Assembly: GCA_028829895.1 (NCBI GenBank) | Contig: CM054181.1 | Span: 3,792,501-3,856,500 of the forward strand | From: Sinotaia quadrata | Taxonomy: Eukaryota; Mollusca; Gastropoda; Architaenioglossa; Viviparidae | DNA length: 64,000 nt | Reading direction: 5' to 3' | Position numbers and translations under genes: made by a program | In this document: positions 1 through 12,400 of the stretch, in pieces | Layout of the letters: the number at the start of each line of letters is the position of its first letter | Numbering within the stretch: the first letter of the stretch is position 1 | Notes under the pieces: generated by a model | Seen by the model: only the letters and a program-made list of their open reading frames with translations | What the model was told of the DNA's origin: nothing | Databases searched by the model: none

Positions 1-790
1 GAAGAATGAACTTATCAATAAAATCACTAAAATTAATGAAGAAAACTGAATGGACAATGACAATGACACCAAAACCAGTCCATAGATCCTACAGACTGAA
101 TTCCGCAAAGATGTTTTTAAACATGAAAAGTACATTACTTATTTTTCTTGAATAATTCACCGTTGCATCCATGCAAAATTTAAGTAACAATGCCTTCCTG
201 ACCAAGACTACATAACAAAATCACATGTTGATTTTGCATAGTGACTGAATTAACTGGACAAAAATGAAGCCATAGAATTTTGATCAAGCAGCAGGGCCTT
301 GAACTCTTAAGACAAAGCAATGAATATAAAGAAAGCAAAAGTTGTCAAATATACCCTTTCAAGACAGTGAAATCTAAATAACAGTGCCAGAAAATGTTTA
401 ATTTTTTTTATCTCAACTTAAATTTAATGTCATCAATACTTAGCATTATGTAAAAGAATAACAAATATTCTGTCAAAGATTACACAAACATTTTAAAAAT
501 GCAACAATAATAATAATTTTTAAAAATGTATGCTTAGTCAATTAAAACAGTCAGATTTTAAGAATAAATAAAACAATGCTCAAAATTACTAAACAGACAG
601 TAGTTTTTAAAATTTCTTTGCCATTAATGTCTGATTGATTATAGGTACACATTTTCATTATTATAATACAATATTTGTACAAAATGAAAACACTCGTATA
701 ATTTACACCAAACTCAATCTGTACAAGTTCATGCAGTTATGCCATTCTGTTCTATTTAAAAAAATGAAACTTAGGAAGTCATCCATTGCT

Positions 791-952
791 CACTTTCAAA
801 CCAATACAATCTAGCTATAAAGCCAATTCTTCATTTTTCTGGCATCTATAGGTATAGGATTGTCTCACTTTGTTGCTTACTTTCAAACCAATACAATCTA
901 GCTATAAAGCCCATTCTTCTTTTGTCTGGCATCTATAGGTATAGGATTGTCT
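791..952. repeat. 87-base direct duplication
   Basis: Two adjacent copies of a unit starting ACTTTCAAACCAATACAATC (at 792 and 879), with a few mismatches. Noncoding. Confidence 0.85.
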
Positions 953-1347
953 CTGCATTGCATAAAGCACTTAATCACTATGGTCTAGACTCTAGATGCT
1001 AGATATTCTCTTATTCTTTTTCTTAGACATATTTTTAAATCTTTATAATTTGTAGGTAGAACCAGCCTCTATATGACAATAGCAGACAACTACTAAATTA
1101 AAAAAAAATTTACCATTTTGTTACAAGTGCTGTGTTTATGTTCCGTATTTATCATGCTTGTGAAATTGTTTGTTGAATAAAACTATCTTCCAACTTTTCA
1201 TTAATGTATTTTTAATTTGTGAGAGAGTGAGTGGAAGCATGTACGATCGCATTAAATTAGGTACGGTTGGCGTGTTTCGATAGCCACGGCAAAAATCTAA
1301 ATCTCCGGTTTTACCATTGTGTTTTGATATACCTTGCAAGCACTAAA

Positions 1348-1620
1348 ATGGGTTCCGCTAAGATTGTCCTATCAGAATGTATCTTATATCAAACTAAAGA
1401 AAAATGAATGTAGAATGCAACTGTGTTAGTTTTGAATCTGTATTTTTATTTTTATTGTATGTAAAAGTTGATTGAAAAAAGCCTATTTTTTTCAATTACG
1501 TTTTTGCATGGTTATTTCTGAAAATATAGATTTTTTTAAAATATCATATAGAAAGTAGAAAATCTCTTCTTTAAAATGGTATATAGTATGACAAAGTGTT
1601 ATTTTCGTAGCGGAACCCAT
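1348..1620. mobile_element. Short TIR element (MITE-like)
   Basis: ATGGGTTCCGCTAAGA at 1348-1363 is matched, inverted, by TCGTAGCGGAACCCAT at 1605-1620 with one mismatch. The roughly 240-base interior is AT-rich and has no ORF. No clear target-site duplication was seen, so superfamily is not assigned. Confidence 0.55.
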
Positions 1621-3299
1621 AGAGTGGGAAAATGTGCAAACCAAGCGTGTGCGAAGTAAACATAGGCCTAAACATAAATGAAGCGTGTGGTCGCCATGGC
1701 ATTGTCGGCCATGCTTGTTTCTCTGCTGTGAAAGTAATTCACTATTCTCTTGCAGTTGTAAAAAGATTTTAATTAATTATCTAGATAATCTTTTAAGGCT
1801 ATTTGACGGAAATAAAGATCATATCTGTACAGACGGCAATGTGTTCGAGATCGTCATGGACCTGAGCGAGAGTCCACAAGTATAGGCCTTCTTAACAGTC
1901 GTTATTTATCATTTCTGCTGTAAATTTTATTAAAAATGTTTGATAATATCTGTCAGACAATGATCACACATTGATCCTAGATAGTTTTTCCCCACAAAAA
2001 AAATGGTTCTTTAACTAAGTTATGATGGATCACGAATGACAGCCATTTAATTAATCATAACGGATAGCGCCAATAGCAACAATCTCAAATATGCATTAAT
2101 TATTTAGTTTTGTGAGGCTATACCGTATCATTGTATCTTTTAAGAGTTGGTAATAGGTTAAATTATTGTTAGGGTTCATTTTACTTGTAAAAATTGACCA
2201 AGACTTTGAGGGACCATGTTTCAGAATACATAATACTATTGTTTTTATTTCAACCTGCCACTAGGTTTCAATTAGCCCTCTACCCTTATTTTTAAATAAT
2301 CATAAATTTTAAAACACAAGACATTAATAAGTGCATTTTAACTACAAATGTTGGCTAATTTTAAGTTGTTATTTCATTATAATTACTTAAACAAGTCAAA
2401 TGGAACTCAAAATAAGCAAAAAAGCATTAATATGGTTCATTTTCAGTGTTGGCTCAAAGTGCCATTGCTCAATTTGTGTTTTTTCTCATTTTTGAGAACC
2501 AATAACTCAAAAATTAAGAAAGCTATTGCCTCAGAAAAAAAATCAGGCTTCATTGTCAGCATTGGATACATGAGGTATGCAAATCTTTAGCTGTCAGATA
2601 ATCAGTTTTTACTTTAGGGTGATGCAAAAATGGCAAAGTGTAAAATATGTGTAAAAAGCATTTTTTCCCCATTTTTGAAAATTGTGTAAAAAAAAAAAAA
2701 AAAGTAAGAAAGATTAAGCAACCATTTTTTGTAAACTGACTTCTTTCACCATGATTGTTATATTGTGTAAATTTCATTCATTTCCAAAAACTTTTAAAAA
2801 ATAGCTGGTTCTACCTATACTTTGTCAACTTTTTATCAATATTAATTTCATCTTTTCACTCAGTGAAAGTTTTTCAGTTTTACATTTAGTCTCAATGCCA
2901 CTAATAAAGACAACTCCATAATTCTATATCACAGAAAAATTAAAAAAAACAAGTGAAACAAGTGCATGCATACATTTATGCTTGAGTGCATTTATTGTGC
3001 CTGTGTACATCTATGCACATTATAGTGAGTTGTGGTAATGCCTAAATTCTTGATTGAAGTTTCATTAAATATTCAATAACATTAGTTGACACTGTCTTCC
3101 TTTTGCTTGTTTTTTGAAAGGCTATAGATATATAAAATGAGAGATTTTTATCACATCTGCTTCACTCACAACAAGAATTATGTTCTGCTTGAATTTGATT
3201 TGCTAAAAGATTTAACATTTTAAAAAATATGAGATATCAAAAGCATAAAATTAAACTTTCCACCCGTTCTTTTTCATAAATGTATGAGAAACAACAAAC

Positions 3300-3490
3300 C
3301 TTGCAATTTCCAGTGCAGGTACACATGCCCCAGGTTTGTATCCCATCATGCCACGGTACTCTTTGGCAAAAATGTAGTCTTGAAGTCCAATACGTCCAGC
3401 AAACATCTTGCTAAACTGACGCTGTACATAGGAACGCACTTGAGACACATCTCGTGTTGTAAACAAAACCTTGATGCATCTTTCCACCAT
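3300..3490 (-). CDS. REV3L: REV3L exon 23 of window (thumb, last exon in window)
   Basis: Codes MVERCIKVLFTTRDVSQV to IFAKEYRGMMGYKPGACV and PALEIAR, matching the human thumb segment. The ATG at its first codon is an internal Met directly after the acceptor GGTTTAG. The donor is GTTTGT. It ends two bases into a codon, so at least one further exon is outside the window. Confidence 0.95.
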
Positions 3491-6400
3491 CTAAACCAAC
3501 ATTGACAAAAACTATCTGTAGGCAAAATCTCTTCACCCAACAAATATAGCTATAGGCAACATCATCAATTGTCTAAACCAATAACCAGAGAAACTATCTA
3601 AAGGCAAAATCTCTCCAACAATCTACACCCAACAAATATAGCTATAGGCAACATCATCAATTGTCTAAACCAATAACCAGAGAAACTATCTAAAGGCAAA
3701 ATCTCTCCAACAATCTACACCCAACAAATACATCTCTTGCAATCTCAAACACCGAAAAGAATACTATATTTAACCTAATTATTTTTTCCTCGTTTCCTAG
3801 TTCTAAATCGTTTTTGGTAAAATACAAAAAAAACATAAATGGAATCTGACATACTTCATGTTCAGAGTTTTTTGGAAAAAATTAGACCCATTAAACTTCT
3901 AATCAATACAAGAAGTGTACATGTGACTAAAATTTAAAGCAAACAGATTACTTACTGAGTGCAATATACAAAACACATTTATTAAAAACAGTATTTAATT
4001 TAAAAATTGTATACATGATTGTAATTTTTTTAACCCAATGTGAGACCATGTTTTGTTGACGATCACACATTGAATACACAGCTTGCTAGGGTACCACCTG
4101 ATTTTCTTCATGCATGCACTTTCTTAGTCCTTCAAATGAGCCAATCAGTGTGAAGCTAATATGTGTTTGCTTTAAATATTTATTTTTTAATATTAACTAT
4201 TTAAAAACTAGTAATTTAAAAATTTTTAGTATGTTTGGCATTAGCAAAAACACTTTACTTTTTCAAAATCCATTTATAATTAGAGCCACTTTTAATTTTT
4301 CAGTAAACTAACCCATTCCAAAATTGTAGAGCAGCAAAATAACCTTATGGGGTCACACATTATGTAGCTATGTGATGCTGACTTGTAATGCATTAAAAAA
4401 ATTATATATAATATATATACAGATGATGCACAAAGATTTTGTGACTGAGACCAAGTCCCCCGAGTGACCATACAATAAAATCAGGACCAGAACTGCTCAG
4501 CACTTTACAGACTTAAATTGTCTGTACATACTAACAGAGATGAAATGAAGGAAGTCTTCTGATTTTAGCTATTCTCTATCTACCCATACTTAAAGGGCAT
4601 GTCGGAGAGTAGGAGATGGGTCATTGTCAGTCTCATCTCTAATGGCATCTGATTGTTTCTTCTGAGACAATAGTTAGACATGATATGCAGTGTGTCCAGA
4701 TCTGTAAGGAATGCCACACCTCTATAAAGAGACACTGAAAATTTTAAACTTTCTTTTGTCAGCTTGGGAAACAGAAAGAGCTAACTTCTAATTAGAAATG
4801 CAAACTAAATTATACCGACCTTTGATACAACTCCACAGTTATCACGGCGCACTGTCTCAATCCCCTTAGCATCAAAGACAGGCTCTTTCTGATCAGGGGT
4901 TTCATACATAAAACCCACATATCGTTTTTTTGTCTGCAGTATGCAAGGCTGATAAACCTGCACAGACATAGGATCAGTTCTCAAATGCAACATTAAAATT
5001 ATCATAAATATTAATTAGTGTCAAAGCCTATCAAGCTGAAATATTTTTTAACTTTAATGCTTTCTTAAGCATCATGAAATTTAAAATAAGTGCTTTTTTT
5101 TAAAGCAATAGATTTAAATAACATTTACACTTTTATTTGTAACTTTTCTCCCAAATCTAGTAAATTTATAAAATAGATGATCTCTGTGTAAAAAATAACC
5201 CCAGACACAAAGGATGAGAAATGATATAATCATTTTTGTTAATCATTTATAAGAAACTCGACACACCATTAATATTGTTAAAAAGTAGAGAATTGTGATT
5301 ATATATGCTAAATGTTTGAGGGCTTTTTTAAAATTTGCAAATAATAACAAATAAACAATATATCATTATTTTATGAAGCCCTACGAAATATATCAAATTT
5401 CTTCACTAAATTACAAAGCAACTAATTCTGTTTAATTCTCCAATTGCACCAGGGAGAAAGTTCTTTAAATGTCATCATTTGTTCTCAGATTATTTGTTTT
5501 AGCATTATTTATTTAAAATTAATGAGTAAATAACATTGACTGAAATTGTAAACAGACATCCAGACAGGAATGCTCTGATGAGACACTCAATAAAAGGTGA
5601 GAATTATCAGCTAAAGGTGTCTCAGATTGTGATCTCTAATATCTCCAGATCATTTAGGCTCTGTAAGTATCTGAAACTAGCAGGCTTCAAATTATTTACA
5701 GAGCAGAATCACCACCAAACATAAAATGACCCTAAAAGTGAAGAGAGTAAAAAAAATTTACAAATGCTATCCATTATTTAAAATTTAATCTATTCTGTTA
5801 TCCATTCACATTATTTAATGCTCACCTTTTCGAACCTCAGCTTCATGGGCTTTGGAAACATATCAGTAATAGTACTGGCAATCTCTTGGCCAAGAGCAAA
5901 TGCTTGTTCCTTGGTGCGACCAGCCAGGTGAATAAAGAGGCTATCAGTGTCTCCATACACCACTCTTGCCCGCCAATGTGATGTTTCTTCCACCACCTTG
6001 ATGGCTCGCTCCAAACTCTCACGAGCTTTACGAACAATACTGTCACCTACCTAAATCAAGATATCCGAACAAATATAACCAGCATATATAAATAAGTTAT
6101 AATTCTTTTTTTCTGGACAACAAGAGACATCCCCAAACATGGAAACATGCTAAAATTATCCCCATCCCAAAACCCAACAAAGACCCCTCTGATCCAAATT
6201 CATACAGGCCCATAGCCCTCCTACCTACCCCCTGGCCAAGAAACTAAAGACAATCAACAAAAGACTGACCTTTCATCTAGAAACAAATAACCTCCTCTCC
6301 CCCAACCAACATGGCTTCAGACCTAAAAGAGCAACTACTGACGCAACTAACAAACTTATCAATAACATTATGATAGACAGACTAACAGGTAAATCCAATA

Positions 6401-9400
6401 GCTGTATTCCTTGATATCTCACAAGCTTTTGACAACACCTGGCACCCCACAATCCTCATAAAAGCTTTACACCTAGGAATCACAGGTAATGCTTATACAT
6501 ACAGTAAAATCTTCCTCTCCGACCGAATCTTCCAAACACAAATAAACAACACCCTCTCTGACCCCCTCCAGATCACCCACGGAACACCCCAAGGCAGTGC
6601 ACTCAGCCCTACATTATTTAACATTGCAACATGCGACCTAGACACAACCACCAATGACATAAACACTCAAATCACACAATTTGCAGATGACTCCTCCCTC
6701 TATCAAGCCCACTGGGATGAAAAACACCTCCAAAGAAACCTACGAAACCTACGAACAAACGCCTGACCAACTACAATTTCTGGACTGACACAAGGGGACT
6801 AGACTTGGCCCCAGACAAAACAAAAGCAATAGACTTCTCAACTAGGCAGAAAAAAATCAAACCCAACCTAAACACCAAAGGAACACCAATAGTATATGCT
6901 TGAATCCACAAAATTCTAGGCATTACCTTTGACAGCAACACCACTTTCATTAACAAACACAGCTCAAAAACCCAGCAAAACCTTAAACATACTTAAAAAT
7001 GACTAGAGGAAAACACAGGGAACACACACACACAACTAACATTCAAAGCATTCATATACTCCATAACAGACTATTGCATTACCACATACTCAGCCACTAA
7101 CAACGTAAAACTAAAAAAACAACTACAAGCCATTGGAACCAACATCTATGCCCTACCATCCACTAAAAATACAGAGCTTATCAAACAAACAGGACAACTC
7201 ACCACAACTGACAGAAGAAACAAACAAACCCTACGAATATGGACCAACAGAATGTAACTCGGAGACAACTTTCCCAACAATGCACTACTCTTCAAAATCA
7301 AATGGAACAAAAGAGGATATAGACTCAAATCATCCAAAAAGAAAAAAATGGACAGATCACTTTCTCCCCAAGTAACAACTCCCCCCAAAACTTCTAAATC
7401 AACTAAAGCTCAATAATATACACAGAGAACACCCTCCCCCCCTCTCAACAATCATTCCTCCCCCCCCAAGGCAAGTAAACATCCCTCCCAATTGACACAT
7501 CACTCCTAGGCATCAAAAAAACATGTACACCCACTCCCCCAGCAAAATAAAATAATAAAATAAAAATAAAAAAGCATTAGAACACATCAACAAATACTAC
7601 CTAGATCACACCAAAATATACACTGATGGATCAAAAAAAAAAGACACAGGGTCAGCAACCCTCACATCAAACTGCCTATACACCTACAAACTCAACCCAC
7701 TCCACTCAATCATGACTGCAGAATTGGTGGCCATTAAATTGTGTCATCCATCCAACCTCCACACACCATATTGATGCTCACAGGCTCCTACTCATCCCTA
7801 CAAGCAATAGCCAACCCACAAACACTAAACTGAACACAAGAAATAAATGAAATCAGAATCCTATTAAACAAACTCCAACAAAAAACCCCACAAACACCTC
7901 ATTCCAAAGGATCCACAGCCACATAGGAATCAGGCAATGAAACAGCTGATAAAAGGGCCAAAAAAGGAACATCACAGGGTCCCCCCATATCCCCCCCAAT
8001 ATACACTACAGAAATTATGACAGTTATAAACAATCATTTCAAGAAAAATACCCCACCCCCCAGCCACCCTAAACAAAACAGCCATTAAAGCCAACTATCA
8101 GACTCCACCACCAAAATGGACAACACAAAACATGCCCACACTGCAACACTGACAACACAAGTAAATCACTTCCTCACCACCTGTTTACAACATCTCCAAG
8201 AAAGAGAAGAACTCAAGAAAGAAATCTCAACTTTTCAACTTCCGTTTAAAACATATACTCTACTGCACCCCTCATAAAATATGCACACAAAAAAATACAC
8301 AAAGCCCTTACACGCTACCTGCAACAAATACACACTATAAAAAAAATATATATATAGTATAAAATCTTTACACCAGTCAAGAAAAATAACAACCACATCA
8401 CCAACACATCACATAAACTGAGCCCAGTGAGGCAGTAGCTTATATATTATTTTAAAATTAAAGAAAATTTAAATTTAAAAAAATCTTAAACTACAGTTGG
8501 GCCACTGCTGAGCATGCAACAAACCCCCCACCAAAAACACCTGCGCCAGACTACAACTGCCAGCTCTGAGCAAGCACCAAACCAAACCTCTAACTGCAAC
8601 ACCACCACCAGCGCTCTTTGAATACTCATGAGGGGAGCAGGTCCCACTGGAGCACTACAAACCAGGGAACATCTTATGACAAAATGATCCACAAAAGCTC
8701 CAGTGGAGACATAAAACTATTATCATAACCACTACCAATACCATCTTTTTGTACTTTACAAACTTTTTTTCATACAAACACAAAATGAATGTCTAAAAAG
8801 TGCTAATTGCATTTCTGGATAATTAAAATATTTATTTTTAAAGCAAAACAGAATATACATGATCTAAAAATGACAAACAAATATAATAGCTTATTATAAA
8901 TTATCAGTCTTAAACATAAATATAACAATGCAATACAAATTTTAAAGGTCTTGTTTTCAGGACTGCTTGTTTTAAATCATACTTAAATAAGTACAAGATA
9001 AAACTACTTATATAAGACTAATAGTATAAATCTGAGGATTTCTAAAATAGCCCTAAATTTCTTACTTAGGAATTATTTGTAATTTATAGAAATATTCTTT
9101 GAATCATCATTAATAATAAATTCTGGGCCAAGGTAAGTCTTTGCAGCTACAAGGACTTTATTACAAAAAACCAGTGAGTGAAGTGGAACATCCCCTCTAG
9201 TCAGAGGTGTAGTGCATTATGTATGATCTCTATACAGTCGCATGGGGAAAATGAAATGAGATTTGTCATTCAAGCTCAGTACAAAGAGCACGGAACAGGC
9301 CCTTTGAAAATTAAAACAATTCATCTCCATGCATCAAAGCCAGATGACAAACATTAGTGAAGCATACATACATCAGTCATGTTTTTTTTTTCTCTCATGC

Positions 9401-12400
9401 CTTTTATGATGTGTATTTTCAAATCACAATTAACTTTCTCCATGAAGTTATGCAGCATTTGAAATCACGTATAAAGAATAAATGAATACACATTGCAAAA
9501 CATAATATAACAAATATAATGAAAGAAACACTATCTAAGCAATATTTCTAATTAATATACAAAGATAAAAGCCTAGAAACAATAAAATGATCTCACGTTC
9601 AATTTGAAGAACAAGAACAATAAAATAATTCTATGGTTACATTTGATTAACAAGTGATTAGTTATGACCTCATTTTTCATCAACTTGAATTTCATTTCTG
9701 TAATATAAATGTGAGTTTCATTTTCTCCATGCATTGAAACAAAAATCACCAAACCTGTACATTAAACTGCCAACCGTTTCTTCACACAGACTTACTCCTT
9801 TTCAATGAATACATCTTCAGCATAAGCTTCAGATAGTACAAATAAATAAAACTGTTTCTAAATAAACAAATAACTAGCTTATTACAAAGAATTCATCCAG
9901 AAGCTAGAACAGGCAGGCTAAAAAACATGCTCCTAAACCAGACAATAAGAAAAATCATTTGATCTACCTCTATGCAAGGCATGCGCCCAGAGAAGCTTGC
10001 TCCTGTGTAGCCATAAGTAACATTGGCTATTAATTTCAGACCCAACTGGCGTGCATCCAGCATACGATACAGTATCTACAAATGCATTAAGAAGCTGAGT
10101 TTAACATTCAAACCTCACAAATAAATGGATAAAAATAATTAAATTTATCAAAAATTAATTTTTGTTCCTAAAATAGTGTAACTATTTCTTTTCTTTATAG
10201 AGACATTTACATGAAATCAGAGAGCAAAAGTAAAATATTTGTACTCTAGTCTTACAAAGTATTCAAAATAAATTGCTCAGACAACAAAACCAGTTCTATA
10301 TTATTAACCTATAGTTTGATAAAAATGTTCATAAAAGCAGAAAAGGAAACAAAAAGGTTAAAATTCAAGAAAGGATATGGGTGTGATGCAATATTTAGCT
10401 AATGAAATTCTGATAACAAAAGGAAAGTAAAACACACACACCATACATGTACACATGCATATACATATATATCACATCTCACCATATACAGGAGGTCCCC
10501 TGCAAACAGATGAGTTCCGGTTTTTTTGTGTGTGACTTAATCAATTGTCAGTGAAGTCTAGGTAAATTATGCTGAGTCATGAAACATTTTTTGTATTTTA
10601 TAATTATTTCATTAGCTATCTTTATTTAATTTATGAGAAGATATTTCTGCCAGTCGACTTGCGCTTGATGGTGCAAGTTGTTTACGAGTTAGTAGTATGT
10701 AGGTCGCTCAAATGTTGAAGGAAAGGCCTTAACCAGATACGAGACGCCCATATTTGGTCACTTGTGTTCCGTGCCATGATGTAGTGTTAATCCACTAGCT
10801 GACCCAGAGTCCATTCATATATACTCATTAATGAATTAAATTCCTCAGACACACACATTTTTCACAGCATCCGCAACCTAGGGCAGATAATCGCATCCAT
10901 TTTTGACCATGCATGAATAGTACGAAGTGGTAAATATAAGTTGACTTCTCTAAATTATTGTATTTCTCATTTGTAGAATGCTATGTAAAATATTTATGTG
11001 AATATTAAATGGTTGTGCGATTAAAGTATTTTTCTCACAGAAGCTAAGTGGCGTTAGCGATTGATTGCATTTTTGAGATGATTGAGATAACATAAGCACG
11101 TGTATTGTTATGTTCACGCTTGTTAAAATTGTTTGTAGCCGGTAAGCGTTAACAAAGGAATAAATTAATGTTTAATAAGCATCGCTGTGAACTGCTTGCT
11201 AACTATATTATGTTGAGAAACTATACGATTGTAAAAGAAAATCATTTTTATCCATTTGTAAATATTTTATTGACATGAATTGTTAAGTTAGCATGTAGCT
11301 AACTAACAGATTTGTAAAGAGTAAATCTATCGCTGCCGCCACAAAGACATACGATGTTATTTATTACAGCCGGTCTCGGGAACTACCCCAAAACAACGGA
11401 AGACCTGAAGACGCCGCCCCGAGCTCTTATCTGATGTTGGGTTGACCATGGCGGAAGACAACTGCCGCGTGACGTCAAGATTGTGTAGTCGACTAGACGA
11501 CATGCAACTCTTCGAAAGACTCTAGTTAAGTGTGCTCAAAACGATCAATGAACTGAACAGACCCTCGAACATATACATAGTAATTGGGCTAAGCGGGACA
11601 GATGAACACTTGATTTCCCGCGTATTAATCAATGTTCTTTTTATTACAATTTGTTATTAAATTTCATTTGTTATCTTTATCCATTGTTGCATAATTGGTG
11701 TAACAACAACTGGAAGCTAGCTGGGGGCGAGATGGAGTAATAGAATCATAATTCTTAACTAATAAATAAAGGGAAAGATAACGTTGCTAGCTTGGGCACA
11801 TCAACTGATTTATCTGGTGGTGTGTCATTGCATAATAGCCTGAATCTCTGGCATACTCGTAGAAGATAGGTCAGGCAGTCCAACTGTCGCTATTATTAAA
11901 AGTTAATCAATAACCAATACTGATATTTGGGAATTTAAAATAGGACAGTCATTAAACTTAACCAGACACATGACATCGATGTTCACTCTAAGTCGGATTT
12001 CTGCCTCCACCAATGTCTTTAGCGGCATGCAGCGGCAGTCACGCTAATGTCTATTTAACCATTCTATGCATAAAACCCCCCATTTATTTTCACTAAATAA
12101 AAGTAGTGCAGTGCTGAACCAAGTACCATAACTATGACTTTTGTGTTGTAAGGGGGGTTAAATTATAATGGGGTCTCTGGACAGAGTGCTGTAACTTCGA
12201 ATCCACCGTTAAGTCGATTTGCCGTAACTGGGGGACCTCCTGTACAAGCATAATATTGGGGAGATAACTATTTGAATGATAAGTGTTGGGAAGAACAGGA
12301 TATACTGGAACTCTGATTATCTGTGCTATATTGCTGGGAAGTTTTAGGACAAAAATCAAATTACATATACAATAAAGTCCACACTAAATGTAAATACAGC

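Larger units (their letters stand above)
1..3299. other. REV3L intron, 5' part, running off the left edge
   Basis: No exon resembling the remaining C-terminal REV3L sequence was found on either strand. It holds an 87-base duplication, a short TIR element and a poly-A run; otherwise it is AT-rich and without recognised content. Confidence 0.6.

Noticed and set aside
7133..7375. 80-codon plus-strand ORF in the LINE region
   Set aside because: It is one of several broken frames of the decayed element, not an independent gene.
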